The position numbers and the translations under genes are program-made. From JAHIJO01 sp964486075 (GTDB taxonomy: Bacteria; Verrucomicrobiota; Kiritimatiellia; JAAZAB01), in assembly GCA_964486075.1 (NCBI GenBank), contig CAZALU010000001.1, positions 1 to 64,000 of the forward strand: a stretch of 64,000 bases of DNA. Reading direction: 5' to 3'. The first letter of the stretch is position 1; each line of letters starts with the position of its first letter. A model generated the notes under the pieces. The model was not told where the DNA came from and did no database searches. It saw only the letters and a program-made list of their open reading frames with translations. Shown in pieces: positions 15,145 through 23,938 of the stretch.

Positions 15145-18048
15145 TTAGTCCGACCCGATTCCTACGGGGTCATAGCCCTCGCCGCCGAAGGTATGCGTCT
15201 GCACTGCATAGTCGCTGGCCGAGAGCATGCAACCCCACAAGCCATCGGCTTGACGATAAAGGGCGGGATCAGCCTTGCCGTCGCCGTCGAAATCGGCCGG
15301 AACCGGCGCGCAGTCCGGTCCGCCGAATCCGTTCACGAGGAGGGTGGTCGCATAATTGTCAGACGAGAGCCGGAAGCCCCAGGCGCCGTCCGCGGCCCGG
15401 TAGCAGGCAAGATCGGCCTTGCCGTCGCCGTCGTAATCCGCGGGCACCGGGATCGCCCCGACGGCTCCAAATCCGTCGAGGGTGGACACGGTATAGTCGC
15501 TTCCCGAAAGGCCAACGGACCAGATGCCGTCGGCCGCGCGATAGATGGCCGGGTCGGTCTTGCCGTCGCCATCGTAATCCGCGGACACCGGGGTCCAGCC
15601 TGGTCCGCCGAACCCGTTCACAAGGAGGGTGGTCGCATAATTGTCAGACGAGAGCCGGAAGCCCCAGGTGCCGTCCGCGGTCCGGTAGCAGGCCGGATCG
15701 GCCTTGCCATCGCCGTCGTAATCCGCGGGCACTGGGGTCGCGTCGACCGTACCGAATTCGGATAGGGTGGTTGCGGTATAGTTGTTTCCCGAGAAATAGA
15801 CCGTCCATAAGCCGTCGGCCGCGCGATAGGCGGCCGGGTCCATCTTGCCGTCGCCGTCGTAATCCTCGGCCGCCGGAATTTGATCGGGCCGACCGACGAT
15901 AAGCGAACCTGTTTGGGTATAACCGGAAGCGGAGAGGGATACGCCCCAAATGGCTTGTGCCGGATCATAGACGACCGGATCGGCCTTGCCGTCGCCGTCG
16001 TAATCTGCCGCCACGCGTCGCCAGAGCGCGCTCAAGGCATAGGCCCGGCCGCCAGCCAGGGAGCGCGTCACCGCCGCATAAACGGCGCCGGTCGGCGCAA
16101 CCAGCAGGCGACCGGCGACCGGTTGAAGACCTGCCAGTAAACTGAATGCGGAATTCAGCACCCGCAGTTGCGGCAGGGGTGTTCCTGCCAGGTTGAGTTC
16201 CAGCCGCCCGCTGCCGGAGCGCGGAATGCGGTACCAGCCGATGATGTCCCCGGACAGCGCGGTATTCGTGGCGCCCGGTGCGGATAGGACCGGCAGGGTT
16301 TCGACTGGACGAAAATGATTACCCATAAATTTCAGCCGTTCCTCGCCATTAGTTACGGCAGCCTTTAGAGAGCCGCCGTCGTTGCGACCGGCGATAAACG
16401 GAAGCGCCAGATCGTCGTGCGTGGGACCGAACGCAACATCGCAGAAAAATAGGAACCCATTGGTTGCCATGAACGTCGCCGGTTTAACATCGTTTTGTGC
16501 CCATGAGAAGTTGAAGGGGTCGAGGTCGGCGGCGATCCAAGCGGTCTGTGCCCGCTGCATCCATGCCGTCGAGAGCGTCGCCGGTGAGATGCGTTCCCCC
16601 ATCATCTGTGTATTCCAATAGCGGCCCTTGTTATTTTTCACCATCAGGAAGAAGTGGCCCGCGACATTGCTGAACGCGATTTGGGCATTCGTGTTGCCTA
16701 CTGTCCAAAACCAGCCGTTGGCATGGGGCGTCAGGTTAGTGGCGGTAGGCGTCGGCGAGGTGAAAGGATACATATTTAGCGAGAGGGAGGCGTTCGTGGC
16801 CGTGATCAGTATCAAACCGGCTTCGCGCGTATAATATCCGGCCAGCCGGTCCCAGGGGAGCGGCGGGTTGGTCACTGCGGGGCTGTCGGGAAACGGCGCG
16901 CTGTTGGTCGGTAGGGGCAGTCCGAATTTATCGCGCAACGCCAGCATTAAGGCGCGCTGGCCGACATTCATGGATGGGGCTCCGCCGTTGGCCAGGACAG
17001 CTACGCCGAGGCCGTGTTCCGGCATGAACTCCAGATGACTGTGAAAACAAGCACTGTCCCCGCCCTTGTAGCAGGCCCGGCCGGCGTAGGCCAGCGCGGG
17101 GTCGGCCACGTTGTCCCAGCCGAGGCCGTTCCGGGTATTGGGGTCTGAGGAGGCGATGGCCGTGTTGGTGCCCTGGAACGTCAGCATGGCCGCCAGGCTA
17201 TTGGTGTCCAGGAAGCGCCGGCCGCGGAACAGGCCGTTTCCCAACAACATTTCGAGCGCCCGGCCCATGTCGTTGGCCGAGGAATAAATTCCCCCGCTGG
17301 CATGGACATTGACGATTTCGTCCGGATAGGAGTTTGTGCCGATCATGGAACGGGCCAGCTTATCGCCGAACATATTTGCGACGGTCTGGAACGCCGTGTT
17401 CGTCATCTCAAGGGGTTGGAACACATCGGCGGCCGCCTGGGCCACAAAGGTGGTTCCACTGAGCGCCGCCACCACGCTTTCCATCAGGGTGAAACCGTTG
17501 TTGTTATAGGTATCCGAAAAGTTCGGAGGCCACACGGGATATTCGTCCGCCAGGCCCTCCAGCACTTCCACCCCGAAGCGCGGATCGGGGACCGTCGTCT
17601 GCGCATAGGGGATATAGTCGCCCGGCAGGCCGCTCTGGTGGTTCATCAACAGGCGGGGTGTAATGAGTGCGGCGCCGGGGAACCGGGCCTTGAACCCGAA
17701 CGTCGGCACATAGTTCGTCACCGGCGTGTCTAAATCCAATTTGCCCCGATCCACTTGGCGGAAGGCTGCCAGGGCGGTGAAAGTTTTCGAAACGCTGGCG
17801 ATGCCATAGATGGTATCCGCATTGGCCTTTCGGCCTTCGAGCGGATCGGCCAGGCCGAATCCCTCCGCCCATACTACCTGAGTGCCGTCCACCAGGACCA
17901 GCGCCAGACTCGAGGCGCCGGTTGCCTGGAGCTGGTTGGTGATATAGGGTGAAAGCTCCCGGATCGTGGCGCTGTAATCTGTGGCAGAATATGTCAGGCT
18001 TGGCGTTAGCAGGAACAGGCAACAGCCAACGAGCAGCGATTGTTTCAT
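15145..18048 (-). CDS. Exported class C beta-lactamase-fold serine hydrolase with FG-GAP/VCBS repeats
   Basis: Encodes 967 residues. Signal peptide ~1-21, then a serine-hydrolase domain with the SxxK motif SVSK (Ser85, Lys88) and a Tyr-Asn-Asn motif near 184 (YNNNGF), as in penicillin-binding/class C beta-lactamase-like enzymes. A beta-rich linker domain follows. The last ~290 residues hold six copies of D-(Y/F)-D-G-D-G-K-x-D, calcium-binding FG-GAP/VCBS-like blades. The catalytic domain suggests hydrolysis of a peptide, ester or D-amino-acid substrate at the cell surface; the repeats may bind Ca2+ and polymer. A related repeat occurs in the protein at 33395. Confidence 0.8.
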   Translation of the reverse strand: MKQSLLVGCCLFLLTPSLTYSATDYSATIRELSPYITNQLQATGASSLALVLVDGTQVVWAEGFGLADPLEGRKANADTIYGIASVSKTFTALAAFRQVDRGKLDLDTPVTNYVPTFGFKARFPGAALITPRLLMNHQSGLPGDYIPYAQTTVPDPRFGVEVLEGLADEYPVWPPNFSDTYNNNGFTLMESVVAALSGTTFVAQAAADVFQPLEMTNTAFQTVANMFGDKLARSMIGTNSYPDEIVNVHASGGIYSSANDMGRALEMLLGNGLFRGRRFLDTNSLAAMLTFQGTNTAIASSDPNTRNGLGWDNVADPALAYAGRACYKGGDSACFHSHLEFMPEHGLGVAVLANGGAPSMNVGQRALMLALRDKFGLPLPTNSAPFPDSPAVTNPPLPWDRLAGYYTREAGLILITATNASLSLNMYPFTSPTPTATNLTPHANGWFWTVGNTNAQIAFSNVAGHFFLMVKNNKGRYWNTQMMGERISPATLSTAWMQRAQTAWIAADLDPFNFSWAQNDVKPATFMATNGFLFFCDVAFGPTHDDLALPFIAGRNDGGSLKAAVTNGEERLKFMGNHFRPVETLPVLSAPGATNTALSGDIIGWYRIPRSGSGRLELNLAGTPLPQLRVLNSAFSLLAGLQPVAGRLLVAPTGAVYAAVTRSLAGGRAYALSALWRRVAADYDGDGKADPVVYDPAQAIWGVSLSASGYTQTGSLIVGRPDQIPAAEDYDGDGKMDPAAYRAADGLWTVYFSGNNYTATTLSEFGTVDATPVPADYDGDGKADPACYRTADGTWGFRLSSDNYATTLLVNGFGGPGWTPVSADYDGDGKTDPAIYRAADGIWSVGLSGSDYTVSTLDGFGAVGAIPVPADYDGDGKADLACYRAADGAWGFRLSSDNYATTLLVNGFGGPDCAPVPADFDGDGKADPALYRQADGLWGCMLSASDYAVQTHTFGGEGYDPVGIGSD

Positions 18049-18467
18049 AAGACTCCTTCAGGGTGTTGTGCTACCAGAACAAAACAGTTGATGTTCGTGT
18101 AAAGACGCCGTGATGCCGATGTGCAAGCAAGGAACAACGGGTCTTCCGCAGAATCTGTGGGTAGAAATACCAGATAAAGGGACGCGGTCAAAGTTTTTTA
18201 AGGGCCTTTTTTTACATTGGGATTGCGGGTGCTATAGCTGGAGAGCCAACGCAAAGGGCGGAGTTTCCGCCGGATCTGCCTTCCATGAACCAGCAGCCGC
18301 ACCTCGACTCCGACGAGCTTGTCAAAGCCCATTCTCGTCGAGTCGCGTCTATTGATAACTCCTTCAGGGGACAGGACTGTGTTACACTGCATGACAAGAT
18401 AGAGTGAATCAAGAAGATAGAAAATAAAACTGGACAAGTCGGAGCCCGGATGCTATGACTTACCGGT
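18049..18467. other. Intergenic region left of the transposase gene
   Basis: Carries the second copy of the 21-bp GGGTCTTCCG... repeat at 18139-18159 and an A/T-rich stretch near 18190. No reading frame is convincing. It probably includes the left flank or left end of the insertion sequence, but I could not find a matching inverted copy to the right of 20295. Confidence 0.4.
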
Positions 18468-20295
18468 ATGAAAACAAACAGCTGGAAGCAATATGCGGAC
18501 GCCGACGAGTTGCGGCGAGTAACGGTTCGATTAATCCGGGACGATGAAAAAGCGGCCTGGGATCGACTGATCATAGAATGCCATTATCTTCACAATGCCT
18601 GTCTGGTAGGCCGGCAGTTGCGTTATGTGGCGGAGTTGGATGGGGCATGGATTGCGCTGATCGGCTGGTCAACGCCGGCGTATCATCTGAAAGGACGTGA
18701 GCAGTGGATTGGCTGGAGTGTTGAGCAACGGCTGAAGCGGCGGAAGTTTGTGGCGCAGAACAGCCGGTATCTACTGCTGGTGGAACGCGGACAGCATCCG
18801 AATCTGGCCAGCCGGGTATTGAGTTTATGCATTCGGCGGCTGGGGCAGGACTGGCAGGCGGCCTTCGGGTATCCCGTGCTGGCGGTTGAGAGTTTTGTCG
18901 ACCCACAGTTTTTTTCCGGCCATTGTTACCGAGCGGCAGGCTGGGCAGCGGCCGGAGCTACGCAAGGTTGTCGGCGGCATCATCGTGATTTTTACCATGA
19001 TGATGGGACGCCGAAAGAGTTATGGCTGCGGGCGTTGCACTCGAAAGCACGGCGATGGCTGAAAGCGGAAAATATGCCTGAGCGTTATGCGCGGCACGAA
19101 GACGAGGCGCAATATTGTTCGTATAAGGCCGGAGATTTTAGCTCGCTTTGGGAACATTACGTAAAAGTAAGCGATCCGCGCCGGGCCAACGGGCGGCTTT
19201 ACCATTTGGCCAGCGTGTTGGCGATTTGCACGTTGGCGGTGCTGTGCGGATGCCGTGGCACCCGGGCTATAGCGGATTTTGCGGAGCATTTGAACCAGCC
19301 GCAACGCAGGTTGTTGCGCTGTTATCGGAACCGCAAGACCCAAAGGTATGACGCGCCGAGCGAGCCTACGATCCGGCGGATACTGAAAGCGGTTTCAGCC
19401 GAGGAGTTTGACCGGGAAGTCATGGCTTGGCAAGCGGAACACGACCCGCAGGCGTTGCGGCGATTGGCCGTGGACGGCAAGACGGTCAAGCAGGCACGCG
19501 CGGCGAATGGGCGCGCCTTGCATTTGGTGGCGGCCATATCGCCGGATTCGGGGCGGTTGTGCGCCCAACGGCCGGTTGACGAGAAGTCAAACGAGATCAC
19601 GGCGTTGCGTCCGATGCTCGCTCCGCTGGCGCTGGATGGGGTTGTGGTTACGGCGGACGCAATGCATGCCCAGCAAAAGGCGGCGCATTGCGTGGTTCAT
19701 GAGAAGGGGGGTGATTATCTCTTCACCCTCAAGGGCAATCAGCCGGCGGTGCAAGAGAAAGCCGCAGCGCTGCTCAGCAGCGCTTTTCCCCCCTCGGGTT
19801 CCGCCGCAGGCGCAGACAGTCGAGAAAGCGCACGGGCGAGTGGAAACGCGCAAGCTCTGGGCGCTGGGCGTGGCAGCTGAAGAAGCGATGTTCACTGCCG
19901 CAGAGCAGGTCATCCGGATCGAACGGACATTCGATCATGTCCGCACCGGCCGTCATAGCCACGAGACCATCTATGCCATCAGTTCGCTCACGCCCCAGGC
20001 CGATCCCACCTCGAATGCCATCTCGCTGCTCGAAATCGTCAGGGGCCATTGGAGCATCGAAAGTAATCATTATGTGCGCGATCGCACCTACGACGAAGAC
20101 CGCTGCCAGGTCCGCGAGCCCAACAGCGCAAGAATTTTGGCCAGCTTGCGCTCAACCGCGTTCTTCCTGGCGAAGCAAAACGCGCATCATCCGCGCAACG
20201 CCCACCAGGCCACTACGCCCGGCATGAACCGTTTTTGCGACGCTCATCGGCATAAGACAATTGGCTGGATCATGAAACCGAAGGGTTTTCGTTAG
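18468..20295 (+). pseudogene. DruA(DUF4338)-ISAs1 fusion transposase, frameshifted
   Basis: One protein is split over two frames. Frame one (18468 to stop at 19880) has a DUF4338/DruA-like N-terminal domain (~10-200, ECHYLHNACLVGRQLRYV) and then the ISAs1 DDE core: first Asp in AVDGKTVKQARA, second in VVVTADAMHAQQKAAH. At a run of six C (19788-19793) the continuation shifts to +1 and runs to 20295 with ETRKLWALG and GHWSIESNHYVRDRTYDEDR, the ISAs1 C-terminus with catalytic Glu. One C fewer would restore the frame, so this is a recent indel or a sequencing error; programmed shifting is less likely. Confidence 0.8.
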
Positions 20296-20678
20296 AAGCC
20301 TGAGGATGCTAAACGGTTTTGATTTTGAAATCCTTAGGCGCAGTGTGCCCATAAACGGCCTTTTCTCACTTTGCAGGATCGCTTGCGGGCAATAAATTGT
20401 CCGCTATCACCGTTTCGCCCCCTCTTTGCCATCGCTACCCTTTCTTGACGCATCCATGGCTGAAAAAACGCGGGGCAGGATCGCGCAGGGCGCACGATCA
20501 CGTGATGGTCCTTATCCCGACATGTCTCTGCCACCTGTCCTATTTCCGCTTGCATTCTGTTCCTCAACAAGGCATCCTGCCCTCATAACCAGCACCGCGA
20601 AAAGCACAAAATCCGTCAATCAAAAGCCAGTCTGGCACTGGCTACTGGCTGGCGGGTAACTATTAAGGGACAGATCCT
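20296..20678. other. Intergenic region right of the transposase gene
   Basis: No gene recognised. The region should contain the right end of the ISAs1-like element, but neither a clear terminal inverted repeat nor a target duplication could be picked out by eye. AAGGGA upstream of 20679 may serve the next gene. Confidence 0.35.
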
Positions 20679-21800
20679 ATGATTACGCCCTGCCGACCCA
20701 AGTGGAAGAGCACGACCACCGACCGCGAACGGTTTAACAACCAAATGCATTACAAGCCCATTGACCGCTGTTTCAATATGGAATTCGGCTACTGGGAAGA
20801 GAATTTTACGATATGGCCCTTGTTTGTTGAAAATCATATCACCAACAACAATGAGGCCGATGCCTTCTTCAATTTTGATGCCATAGCCGGTGTCGGGGGG
20901 AATAGCTGGCTGTTGCCGTTGTTTCCTCAAAGTGTTGTTTCAGAAACATTAACGTCAAAAATAATCATGAATGGCGACGGGCTGCTGGCTGAAGTTCCCA
21001 AAGACGGACACGATACTATTCCGCATTACATAAAGGCGTCGGTGGTGACTCCCGACGATTGGAAGCGCTGCAAGGAAGAACGGCTGCGCCCTGACGATCC
21101 GCAGCGCAAGGTAGATATTCAAGCGATCAAGGCGGCGCATCCGGCAAACCGGGATTATGCTCTGGGCGTATCGTGTGGGTCAATGATCGGGAAAATCAGG
21201 GACATGCTGACCTTCGAAGGCCTGGCTTACGCTGTTTATGATTACCCGGATATGGTCGAGGATATGGTGGAAACGAGCTGTGTTCTCGTAGAATGCTTTC
21301 TCGACCAGGTTCTGCCGCATATCGACTTCGATTATGCATCGGGCTGGGAGGATATCTGCTTCAAGAACGGCCCCATTGTTTCAGTGGATTTCTTCAAGAA
21401 CGTGGTCACCCCGCGTTATAAAAGAATTAATAAAAAGCTGAAGGACGTCGGCATTGATCTCTGGTACACGGATTGTGATGGCGATGTCCGCCCGATCCTC
21501 CCATATCTGATGGAGGGCGGAATCAATTGTCTGTTTCCCTTTGAAGTGAACGGCTGCGCTCATCCTTCCGAATTGTTGAATCAATACGGTAAGGATCTGC
21601 GGATTATGGGGGGGGTTGACAAACTGGAGCTGGGCAAAGGACCTCAGGCCATCAAAGCTTATCTGAAGACGTTAGTTCCTTTGGTTGAACGAGGTGGCTA
21701 TATTCCATTTTGCGATCATCGCTGTCCGCCTAATGTAAACCCTAACGATTACCTGTATTATCTGGACCTGAAGGAAAAAATGTTTGGGATGCCAGGCTGA
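20679..21800 (+). CDS. Uroporphyrinogen decarboxylase (URO-D) family protein
   Basis: Encodes 373 residues. The N-terminal TDRERFNNQMHYKPIDR matches the opening helix of URO-D-like proteins. The C-terminal half keeps the TIM-barrel pattern (GIDLWYTDCDGDVRPILPYL, LRIMGGVDKLEL, YIPFCDHRCPPNVNPNDY). It is more like the large set of URO-D-fold methyltransferases/unknown enzymes (relatives of MtaA/CmuA) than HemE: I do not see the heme-enzyme active-site pattern. Such paralogues are abundant in Lentisphaerae/Kiritimatiellae. Convergent with mnmG, with only 16 bp between stops. Confidence 0.75.
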   Translation: MITPCRPKWKSTTTDRERFNNQMHYKPIDRCFNMEFGYWEENFTIWPLFVENHITNNNEADAFFNFDAIAGVGGNSWLLPLFPQSVVSETLTSKIIMNGDGLLAEVPKDGHDTIPHYIKASVVTPDDWKRCKEERLRPDDPQRKVDIQAIKAAHPANRDYALGVSCGSMIGKIRDMLTFEGLAYAVYDYPDMVEDMVETSCVLVECFLDQVLPHIDFDYASGWEDICFKNGPIVSVDFFKNVVTPRYKRINKKLKDVGIDLWYTDCDGDVRPILPYLMEGGINCLFPFEVNGCAHPSELLNQYGKDLRIMGGVDKLELGKGPQAIKAYLKTLVPLVERGGYIPFCDHRCPPNVNPNDYLYYLDLKEKMFGMPG

Positions 21801-21816
21801 TCATAACTCAGTATCT

Positions 21817-23727
21817 TTACGATGGATCGGCCGGTGCGCCCCTTTTGATCCAAACTGATAGGATGGCAATATCGGCTGGATTAACTCCTGGAATACGAGA
21901 GGCTTGCCCAAGATTTTGCGGCTTTATTTTGGTCAATTTTTGGCGAGCTTCAGTTCTCAGCGCCCGAATTTTTTCGTACTCAAACCACGAAGGAATATCT
22001 TGATCATCAAGATTTTGAGTCTTTTCAATAAGACTATTCTCCCTGGCAATATAGCCTTCGTATTTAATGCGTATTTCGACTTGCGTTTTGACTTCAGCTG
22101 ACAGTGACGGTAGCGATCCAGGCAGATCCTGGTAATGAACGTCATGACGTCTTAACATCTGGGCCAACGAACAGTTTCCTTGATGTACTGTTAATAACCT
22201 GTTCACTTCCCTTTGAACTTCTATTTCTGCAGCCAGAGCATCCTCAATATCATTCCGGTGGACGATGCCTATTTTCTCAGCGAACGGTATCATCCTGTAA
22301 ATTGCGTTATCCTGGCGAAGACTTAAACGATATTCGGCGCGTGACGTAAACATGCGGTATGGCTCATCTATCCCCTTGGTGATCAGATCATCAATCAGCA
22401 CTCCGATATACGCCTCGTTTCTACGAAAAATGATCGGATCTTGTCCGCGCACTTTTCTACTTGCATTTACGCCGGCCACAAAACCCTGGACGGCCGCCTC
22501 CTCATAGCCAGTGGTTCCGTTAATCTGTCCAGCGAAGAAAAGACCTTCTATGCGTTTCGATTCGAGGGACGCAGTTAATTGAGTCGGATCTGAATAATCG
22601 TATTCAATTGCATAGGCCAGTTGAGTCAATTCTGACTTTTCCAATCCCGGGATGGAATGAACTAAATCTACCTGCACATCTTCAGGCAGACTGTTGGAAA
22701 GTCCGTTTGGATATATTTCGATTGAATCCCTGCCTTCAGGTTCAATAAAAACATGATGTTGACTCTTATCGTGAAATTTAACAATTTTATCTTCTATAGA
22801 TGGGCAATATCTGACCCCGGTGCTTGTGATTTGTCCGCCATAGAGAGAGCTTTCGTGCAAGTGTTCTCGAATAATGTCATGAGTTTGTGGAGTAGTATGA
22901 GTTAAATAACAAGGCATTTGATCCGAACCAGGCGGCCAAGGGCGCATACAGGACTCATATTGTTCCACGTGGAACAATGCTTTCAAATCCGATTCTGACA
23001 AAGACCGCTGTTCCACGTGGAACATTCTCCAATCTTGCCTAGCCACATTGGAGAAAAACGTAGGCGGATTATTTCCAGGCTGAATCGTCATTTTGGAATA
23101 GTCTATTGAGTTCTTATGAAGTCTGGCAGGAGTGCCAGTCTTAAATCTTTCAATAGAAAACCCCATTGTTTTTAGAGATTGGCTCAATTCTCCGGCGGTG
23201 TCTTCGTTTTTTCGTCCACCAGTAAAGCTAACTTTTCCGATATGAATTGTGCCCCTGAGGAATGTTCCAGGAGCCAATACGACGCTCTTGGCATAAATCA
23301 TTTCATTAGTCTTCGTGAGCACGCCACGCAATTTGCCATTATTTGCTATTATGCCAATTACCATTGCTTTAATGATTACCAAGTTTGGTGTATTGGATAA
23401 GATGGCAATCATTCGTGATGAAAAAAAAGATTTATCACATTGAGCTCGGCAGGCCTGGACTGCTGGTCCTTTTCTGGTATTCAACATTCGAAACTGAATG
23501 CCGGAGTAATCGGTATTCCTAGCAATCTCGCCGCCCAGTGAGTCTAGTTCAAATACCAAGTGAGATTTGGCTATGCCGCCTATGGAAGGATTGCATGACA
23601 TTCTGGCGATGGATTGTTTATCGAGCGTGATCAGGGCGGTCTGTAGGCCCATTCTAGCGGAAGCCAGGGCCGCTTCATAGCCGGCATGACCGGCGCCAAC
23701 GACGATGATATCTAATAATGTACTCAT
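21817..23727 (-). CDS. mnmG: tRNA uridine-34 5-carboxymethylaminomethyl modification enzyme MnmG (GidA)
   Basis: Encodes 636 residues (E. coli 629). GAGHAGYEAA at 12-21 is the FAD-binding loop; SCNPSIGGIAKSHLVFELD and RMLNTRKGPAVQACRAQ are GidA hallmarks; DTAGELSQSL and GTPARL are also kept. With MnmE it forms the complex that modifies wobble U34 of certain tRNAs using FAD, GTP and methylenetetrahydrofolate. mnmE lies 211 bp upstream on the same strand. Residues ~232-258 form an insertion containing FHVEQ twice; each is the translation of a perfect parS-like palindrome. rsmG, parA and parB, which often follow, are absent here. Confidence 0.95.
   Translation of the reverse strand: MSTLLDIIVVGAGHAGYEAALASARMGLQTALITLDKQSIARMSCNPSIGGIAKSHLVFELDSLGGEIARNTDYSGIQFRMLNTRKGPAVQACRAQCDKSFFSSRMIAILSNTPNLVIIKAMVIGIIANNGKLRGVLTKTNEMIYAKSVVLAPGTFLRGTIHIGKVSFTGGRKNEDTAGELSQSLKTMGFSIERFKTGTPARLHKNSIDYSKMTIQPGNNPPTFFSNVARQDWRMFHVEQRSLSESDLKALFHVEQYESCMRPWPPGSDQMPCYLTHTTPQTHDIIREHLHESSLYGGQITSTGVRYCPSIEDKIVKFHDKSQHHVFIEPEGRDSIEIYPNGLSNSLPEDVQVDLVHSIPGLEKSELTQLAYAIEYDYSDPTQLTASLESKRIEGLFFAGQINGTTGYEEAAVQGFVAGVNASRKVRGQDPIIFRRNEAYIGVLIDDLITKGIDEPYRMFTSRAEYRLSLRQDNAIYRMIPFAEKIGIVHRNDIEDALAAEIEVQREVNRLLTVHQGNCSLAQMLRRHDVHYQDLPGSLPSLSAEVKTQVEIRIKYEGYIARENSLIEKTQNLDDQDIPSWFEYEKIRALRTEARQKLTKIKPQNLGQASRIPGVNPADIAILSVWIKRGAPADPS
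22961..22976. promoter_or_regulatory. parS-like ParB binding site (copy 1)
   Basis: TGTTCCACGTGGAACA is a perfect 16-bp palindrome matching the bacterial chromosomal parS consensus TGTTNCACGTGNAACA. It lies inside mnmG and encodes part of an FHVEQ peptide. Confidence 0.85.
23009..23024. promoter_or_regulatory. parS-like ParB binding site (copy 2)
   Basis: A second identical TGTTCCACGTGGAACA, 48 bp from the first and in the same reading frame of mnmG. Paired sites at this spacing would be a natural ParB nucleation point for origin segregation. Confidence 0.85.
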
Positions 23728-23938
23728 GTATACTAGTCAATGAATTATGTTAACAACGAAACACACGAAATTCACAAAAATATCGGACTTTATTTACATT
23801 CTGATACCAATATTGTATTTCACCCCATGGGTATATCTTTGTCGGTGTGCCACGAACAATAATAGCTTAATCATCTGAATTTTAGTTTCGTATATGTTGT
23901 GTATTCCGTAGTTTAAAGGATATTTTCAGCTTGAGTGG
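23728..23938. repeat. mnmG-mnmE spacer with degenerate ACGAAATACACGAAA words
   Basis: AT-rich spacer on whose flanks occur ACGAAACACACGAAATTCAC (near 23756-23775) and, inverted, a TTCGTATATGTTGTGTATTCCG-like stretch (near 23886-23908). Both resemble the dispersed CCGTGTATTCCGTGG family at 3574. No gene and no oriC-like DnaA-box cluster was seen. Confidence 0.35.

Noticed and set aside
14874..15902. 342-codon Arg-rich open frame opposite the EF-hand and VCBS genes
   Set aside because: Arg/Pro repeats arise from reading the VCBS repeats on the other strand; no start site or family.
20679..21800. True HemE (heme pathway uroporphyrinogen decarboxylase)
   Set aside because: N-terminal active-site pattern of HemE not seen and no hem genes nearby; better placed among URO-D-fold paralogues.
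23728..23938. Replication origin between mnmG and mnmE
   Set aside because: parS sites suggest origin proximity, but no cluster of TTATCCACA-like DnaA boxes or AT-rich unwinding element was seen here.
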